A stretch of 8,402 nucleotides of DNA, from assembly GCA_003486025.1 (NCBI GenBank), contig DNHA01000184.1, forward strand, positions 1 through 8,402, given 5' to 3'. The stretch is from Micrococcaceae bacterium (GTDB lineage: Bacteria > Actinomycetota > Actinomycetes > Actinomycetales > Micrococcaceae). Positions 5,612 through 8,402 of the stretch are shown here, in pieces. Below the pieces are notes generated by a model. The model saw only the letters and a program-made list of their open reading frames with translations. It was not told the DNA's origin and did not search any database. Made by a program: the position numbers and the translations under genes. The number at the start of each line of letters is the position of its first letter. The first letter of the stretch is position 1.

Positions 5612-6808
5612 TTATCCACCGGAGATGTCTAACTCAGCGGCCTTAATCATCACTCGGTGCTCATCGCTCATCTCCCGAGTCGACAGCCATCCGTCGGGCA
5701 GGTGGGTCTTCTTCGGCGTTCCGGCGCGGCCGCGCGTTCCTTCTGCCGCCGTACCCGGGTAACCCAGATCGAGATCAAGTTCGTTCAGCAGCTCACGCAG
5801 CCGTTCCAGGGAGGGCACCTGCGCCAGCTGCGAGCGGATGTCGCCGCCCACCGGGTAACCCTTGAAGTACCAGGCAATGTGCTTGCGGATATCGCGCATT
5901 CCCTTGCCTTCATCTTCAAAGAATTCGGCCAGCAGCTCACCATGTCGATACACCGTATCGGCAACCTCACGCACACCGGGACGGAAGCGGTCGGAGCGTC
6001 CTTCGAAGGCCGCCTGCAGGTCGCCGAAGAGCCACGGGCGGCCCTGGCAGCCACGGCCAACAACCACTCCGTCTACGCCGGTCTGTTCAACCATCTCGAT
6101 CGCGTCTTCGGCGCTAAAAATATCTCCGTTGCCCAAGATGGGAATATCTGGCATTGCCTCACGCAGCGTGGCGATGGCCTCCCAATCGGCCTTGCCCGCA
6201 TAGTACTGGCGCGAGGTGCGCCCGTGCAGGGTTACCGCGGCGGCGCCGTGGTCGCGAGCGATCTTGGCCGACTCGATATATGTCAGGTGATCATCGTCGA
6301 TGCCCTTGCGCATCTTGATGGTCAACGGCACCTCGCCCTTGGCGGCCTCCGAGGTTGCAGCTTCAATGATGGAGGTGAACAGGTCCGTTTTCCACGGCAG
6401 CGCCGCTCCTCCGCCCTTGCGGGTTACCTTTGGCACCGGGCAGCCAAAATTCAAGTCAATGTGATCGGCTCGGTCTTCGTCGATGACCATGCGCACGGCG
6501 GCGCGGACGGTATTCGGATCTACCCCGTAAATCTGGATGGATCGGAAGTCTTCATCTGCATCGTGGGAAATGATGCGCATCGATTCGGTATTGCGTTCCA
6601 CCAAAGCGCGGGCGGTCACCATTTCGGTGACATACACGCCACCACCGTATTCGCGGCACAGTCGACGGAACGCCCGGTTGGTAATGCCTGCCATCGGAGC
6701 CAAGATCACCGGTGTTTCGATGGTGTGCTTGCCCAGTTGCAATGGAGGCAATTCGAGGGTCGGAACGTCACTCGACGCACTAGTTTGGGTGGGAGAAAGA
6801 ATCGTCAC
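5612..6808 (-). CDS. dusB: tRNA-dihydrouridine synthase, DusB type
   Basis: This FMN enzyme reduces specific uridines in the tRNA D-loop to dihydrouridine with NADPH. The 398-residue protein has the TIM-barrel FMN elements APMAGITNRAFRRL (37-50), IQIYG (91-95), the signature DLNFGCPVPKVTRKGGG with catalytic C123, K165 in TIKMRKG, H195 in LHGRTSRQYY, GNGDI (226-230) and GRGCQGRPWLFG (251-262). A C-terminal helical tRNA-binding part follows, with RKHIAWYFKGYP (308-319). The tail GRAGTPKK...DGW...AELDISGG looks typical of the actinobacterial subgroup. The start is GTG at 6808 without a Shine-Dalgarno; an extended -10 element lies exactly where a leaderless transcript would begin. It is first in the leftward dusB-dgt-dnaG series and divergent from the membrane gene at 6911. 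Confidence 0.95.
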   Translation of the reverse strand: MTILSPTQTSASSDVPTLELPPLQLGKHTIETPVILAPMAGITNRAFRRLCREYGGGVYVTEMVTARALVERNTESMRIISHDADEDFRSIQIYGVDPNTVRAAVRMVIDEDRADHIDLNFGCPVPKVTRKGGGAALPWKTDLFTSIIEAATSEAAKGEVPLTIKMRKGIDDDHLTYIESAKIARDHGAAAVTLHGRTSRQYYAGKADWEAIATLREAMPDIPILGNGDIFSAEDAIEMVEQTGVDGVVVGRGCQGRPWLFGDLQAAFEGRSDRFRPGVREVADTVYRHGELLAEFFEDEGKGMRDIRKHIAWYFKGYPVGGDIRSQLAQVPSLERLRELLNELDLDLGYPGTAAEGTRGRAGTPKKTHLPDGWLSTREMSDEHRVMIKAAELDISGG

Positions 6809-6814
6809 TGAACC

Positions 6815-6823
6815 AGTATCTCA
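6815..6823 (-). promoter_or_regulatory. Extended -10 element, possible leaderless promoter of dusB
   Basis: Read leftward, TG-A-GATACT (6823-6815) has the extended -10 TGn motif and four of six -10 matches. Six bases (GGTTCA) separate it from the GTG start at 6808, so transcription would begin on the start codon itself. There is no convincing -35 at 16-19 bases, which extended -10 promoters can tolerate. This also explains the missing ribosome site. The site is inferred from spacing only. Confidence 0.35.
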
Positions 6824-6867
6824 AATATGCGCAAATCGCGGGTGAGATCTTTATCAATTCGGTACGT

Positions 6868-6904
6868 TTCACAGCTGGTTTATTCATCAGGCTAAAGGCA
6901 AAAT
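6868..6904 (+). promoter_or_regulatory. Weak promoter signals for the 6911-7381 gene pair
   Basis: TTCACA (6868-6873) matches the -35 consensus at five of six positions, but the hexamers 16-19 bases downstream (such as GCTAAA at 6891-6896) are poor -10 elements. Alternatively CAAAAT (6899-6904) lies at -12 to -7 from the ATG and could serve a leaderless transcript. The promoter must lie in this 102-base divergent region; which signal is used is undecided. Confidence 0.25.
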
Positions 6905-6910
6905 TAGGGT

Positions 6911-7378
6911 ATGACAAGTAATTTTTCACTAGTGCGTTGGGTCTTAGCGGGCCTCGGTGCGCTATGTGTGGCGTTGGTTATAGCCGCATTGATCTCGGTT
7001 GCGATGCGACCAACCGCGCCGTTGCTTCCACCGAATACCGCGGAGGGAGTCATCCAGCGCTACGTCATGGCCGTTGCGGACGGTGATATCGCCGAGGCTA
7101 AGGGCTACGTAGCGAATGCAGAGGTGACCCAGCTCTGCGATGCCTACACATCCGACAGTCAAGATCTCAACGTTGACCTGCTCGGCACGGTGATCACTGG
7201 TAATCAGGCTGTGGTCACCGTAAATTTTGTGGACAATCCCGGAGCCTTTGATTCGATATTCGGTATTGGCAGTTACCCGGAAACATTCGAACTGAGAAAA
7301 ACCGCGGACGAATGGAAAATTGAGTTAGCACCTTGGCAAGTTAATCTTTGCACCGACAAAGAAATGATCGGGTACTGA
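6911..7378 (+). CDS. Membrane-anchored protein with probable NTF2-like extracytoplasmic domain
   Basis: The 155-residue protein begins with a short Arg-containing N-terminus and one hydrophobic span (about 10-32). A Pro-rich linker (34-41) leads to an outside domain of about 110 residues. Within it, AEGVIQRYVMAVADGDIAEA (44-63) has the shape of the first helices of NTF2-like/DUF4878-type domains, and ETFELRKTADEWKIEL (124-139) resembles their closing strands with the usual W-K-I. The fold is inferred, and such domains often bind small ligands or act as scaffolds. The only cysteines outside the membrane, C76 and C147, could form a disulfide. The segment before C19 does not fit a lipobox because position -1 is Leu. 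ATG 6911 has AAAGG 12 bases away and AGGG one base away, neither ideal. The stop is two bases from the next start, so the two proteins are probably co-translated. Confidence 0.75.
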   Translation: MTSNFSLVRWVLAGLGALCVALVIAALISVAMRPTAPLLPPNTAEGVIQRYVMAVADGDIAEAKGYVANAEVTQLCDAYTSDSQDLNVDLLGTVITGNQAVVTVNFVDNPGAFDSIFGIGSYPETFELRKTADEWKIELAPWQVNLCTDKEMIGY

Positions 7379-7380
7379 AC

Positions 7381-8402
7381 ATGAGTACAGCATCTACCCC
7401 ACGTTCAACTCCGGCCGTCAACAGCCTGCGCCAACTCATCCTGCATGGGCTGTTGTTCATTGTGCTCATGGTGCTCGGGTCGGGGCTCTCCACATTGATT
7501 ACTATGGCTCTTCGAGGTTTTGTCCCCACCTATCCGGGGTCTTCAGAAATAGCGGTTGGCCTGTCATTCACACTCATTGCAGGGCCTTTAGTGTGGTTCT
7601 TATGGGGTCAGCTGAAACAAAAGCTGCCTGCGTTGCCACCTGCTGATTCGGCGATTTGGACCATACAGGCCGCGGCAGTCTATGTGATCGCCCTGGCCAT
7701 GTCCGCAGTGTCCTCGCTTCGTTTATTCTCCGAGCTGATCAATCCGACCCGTGCCACCGACTGGCAGCCAACGCTAGGGGCCGCGCTGGGCTGGGGACTG
7801 ATTTTCATCTGGCAATACCGGATCCTCAAGAGCCCCAAATATGCGCCGGTGCAACTAGCCTCACTTCCAGGAGCATTAGCGTCAGCTTTTGCCCTGGTGT
7901 TATTCGCTATCTCAGCGGTGACTCTGCTGCAGCTGGCCCTGGTTGAACTCATTGCCCCGCAGCAAACCTTGATTGGTCCTGCCTCGGCCTTGCCTGGCCT
8001 TTCAAGCGCCGCGGTCTGGGCCGTGGGCGCGGGCGTGCTGTGGTGGTGGCAGTGGATCGTCCAGCGCGTGCACCTAAAGGTTGATGGCTTCACCGATTTC
8101 CTGTTTATTCTGCTCTTTGTTGCAATTCCAGGCGTACTGACCCTGTTGAGCGCCTCGGTGCTGCTCGGGTTGCTCCTTCCCCTGCCTGGCGGAGCAGACA
8201 GTGCCTTCGACGAGCTAGCTGGCCAGGCACCGCTCTTGCTTGCCGCGGTCTTGGTGGGTTCTATGACGTGGCTCTATCATCATGCCAAGAGTGCGTCGCG
8301 CCCTGCCCACGTCGCCGAGGCAGCACGCCAGCTGATCAGTGGCGGGGCTCTTGCGATCGGGGCCAGTGGGCTTGGCATGGTGGTCAATGCCCTACTGGCG
8401 GG
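7381..8402 (+). CDS. Polytopic membrane protein with internal repeats, DUF5671-like (3' end outside window)
   Basis: The frame is open from ATG 7381 to the window edge, giving 340 complete codons and no stop. After a polar Ser/Thr/Pro-rich N-terminus of about 15 residues there are about nine membrane spans, near 19-42, 57-77, 93-113, 130-147, 160-187, 206-227, 241-265, 283-300 and 319-340. They form two-span repeats of roughly 70-80 residues. The second span of each ends in a Trp/aromatic motif followed by a basic or polar loop: PLVWFLWGQLK (69-79), LIFIWQYRILK (140-150), VLWWWQWIVQR (219-229) and SMTWLYHHAK (294-303). A fifth unit starts before the edge. This resembles the repeated DUF5671 architecture of actinobacterial membrane proteins; the domain name is from memory. 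No catalytic or transport motif is seen. Only two bases separate it from the 6911 gene, and the weak GATCGGG lies within that gene's end, so translational coupling is likely. Confidence 0.8.
   Translation, partial: MSTASTPRSTPAVNSLRQLILHGLLFIVLMVLGSGLSTLITMALRGFVPTYPGSSEIAVGLSFTLIAGPLVWFLWGQLKQKLPALPPADSAIWTIQAAAVYVIALAMSAVSSLRLFSELINPTRATDWQPTLGAALGWGLIFIWQYRILKSPKYAPVQLASLPGALASAFALVLFAISAVTLLQLALVELIAPQQTLIGPASALPGLSSAAVWAVGAGVLWWWQWIVQRVHLKVDGFTDFLFILLFVAIPGVLTLLSASVLLGLLLPLPGGADSAFDELAGQAPLLLAAVLVGSMTWLYHHAKSASRPAHVAEAARQLISGGALAIGASGLGMVVNALLA

Noticed and set aside
5657..6811. 384-codon rightward open frame antisense to dusB
   Set aside because: It lies wholly opposite a clear dusB gene and encodes no recognisable domain; long antisense frames are expected opposite genes with GC-rich third positions.
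6941..6970. Lipoprotein signal around Cys19 of the 6911 protein
   Set aside because: Position -1 is Leu rather than Gly/Ala/Ser, and the hydrophobic stretch continues well past the Cys, which fits a membrane anchor instead.
1..8402. CRISPR array, transposon ends, prophage or defence genes
   Set aside because: No regularly spaced repeats, terminal inverted repeats, transposase, integrase, nuclease or restriction motifs were found on reading both strands.

Overview
The window looks like ordinary chromosome from a moderately GC-rich actinobacterium, most likely Micrococcaceae (Arthrobacter/Glutamicibacter type). The evidence is the close fit of the DnaG, Dgt and DusB proteins to actinobacterial forms, the dgt-dnaG linkage known from other Actinobacteria such as Mycobacterium, a tRNA without an encoded CCA end, and starts lacking a Shine-Dalgarno sequence. 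The lineage call comes from memory of protein sequences, not from a search.

Layout: (1) Bases 1-28 hold the first codons of a leftward gene. (2) About 300 bases without a gene carry a good promoter and a near-perfect inverted repeat at the predicted transcription start. They lead into a rightward gene for a small NADP-binding oxidoreductase of the F420-reductase-like family (331-903), closed by a strong intrinsic terminator (946-993). (3) Bases 994-1290 have no gene, only weak promoter and hairpin signals. They are followed by a rightward multi-spanning membrane protein of unknown function (1291-2139). (4) A leftward block runs dusB (tRNA dihydrouridine synthase), dgt (dNTP triphosphohydrolase-like), dnaG (primase) and tRNA-Asn(GUU), ending in an intrinsic terminator at 2169-2208. 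It converges on the membrane protein gene. (5) Divergent from dusB, across 102 bases, is a tightly coupled pair. The first gene encodes a single-pass membrane-anchored protein with a probable NTF2-like extracytoplasmic domain (6911-7378). Two bases later comes a repeat-built polytopic membrane protein (7381 to the window edge, incomplete).

How the genes work together: dusB-dgt-dnaG are closely spaced (37 and 68 bases) with no terminator between them, so they probably share a transcript that may run through the tRNA. The products serve tRNA modification, dNTP pool control and replication priming. The 6911/7381 pair probably makes two partners of one envelope complex whose role is unknown. No CRISPR array, prophage, transposase, restriction system or other obvious defence locus was seen. 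The least explained parts are the membrane pair, the orphan membrane protein at 1291 and the operator-like palindrome at 290-311.
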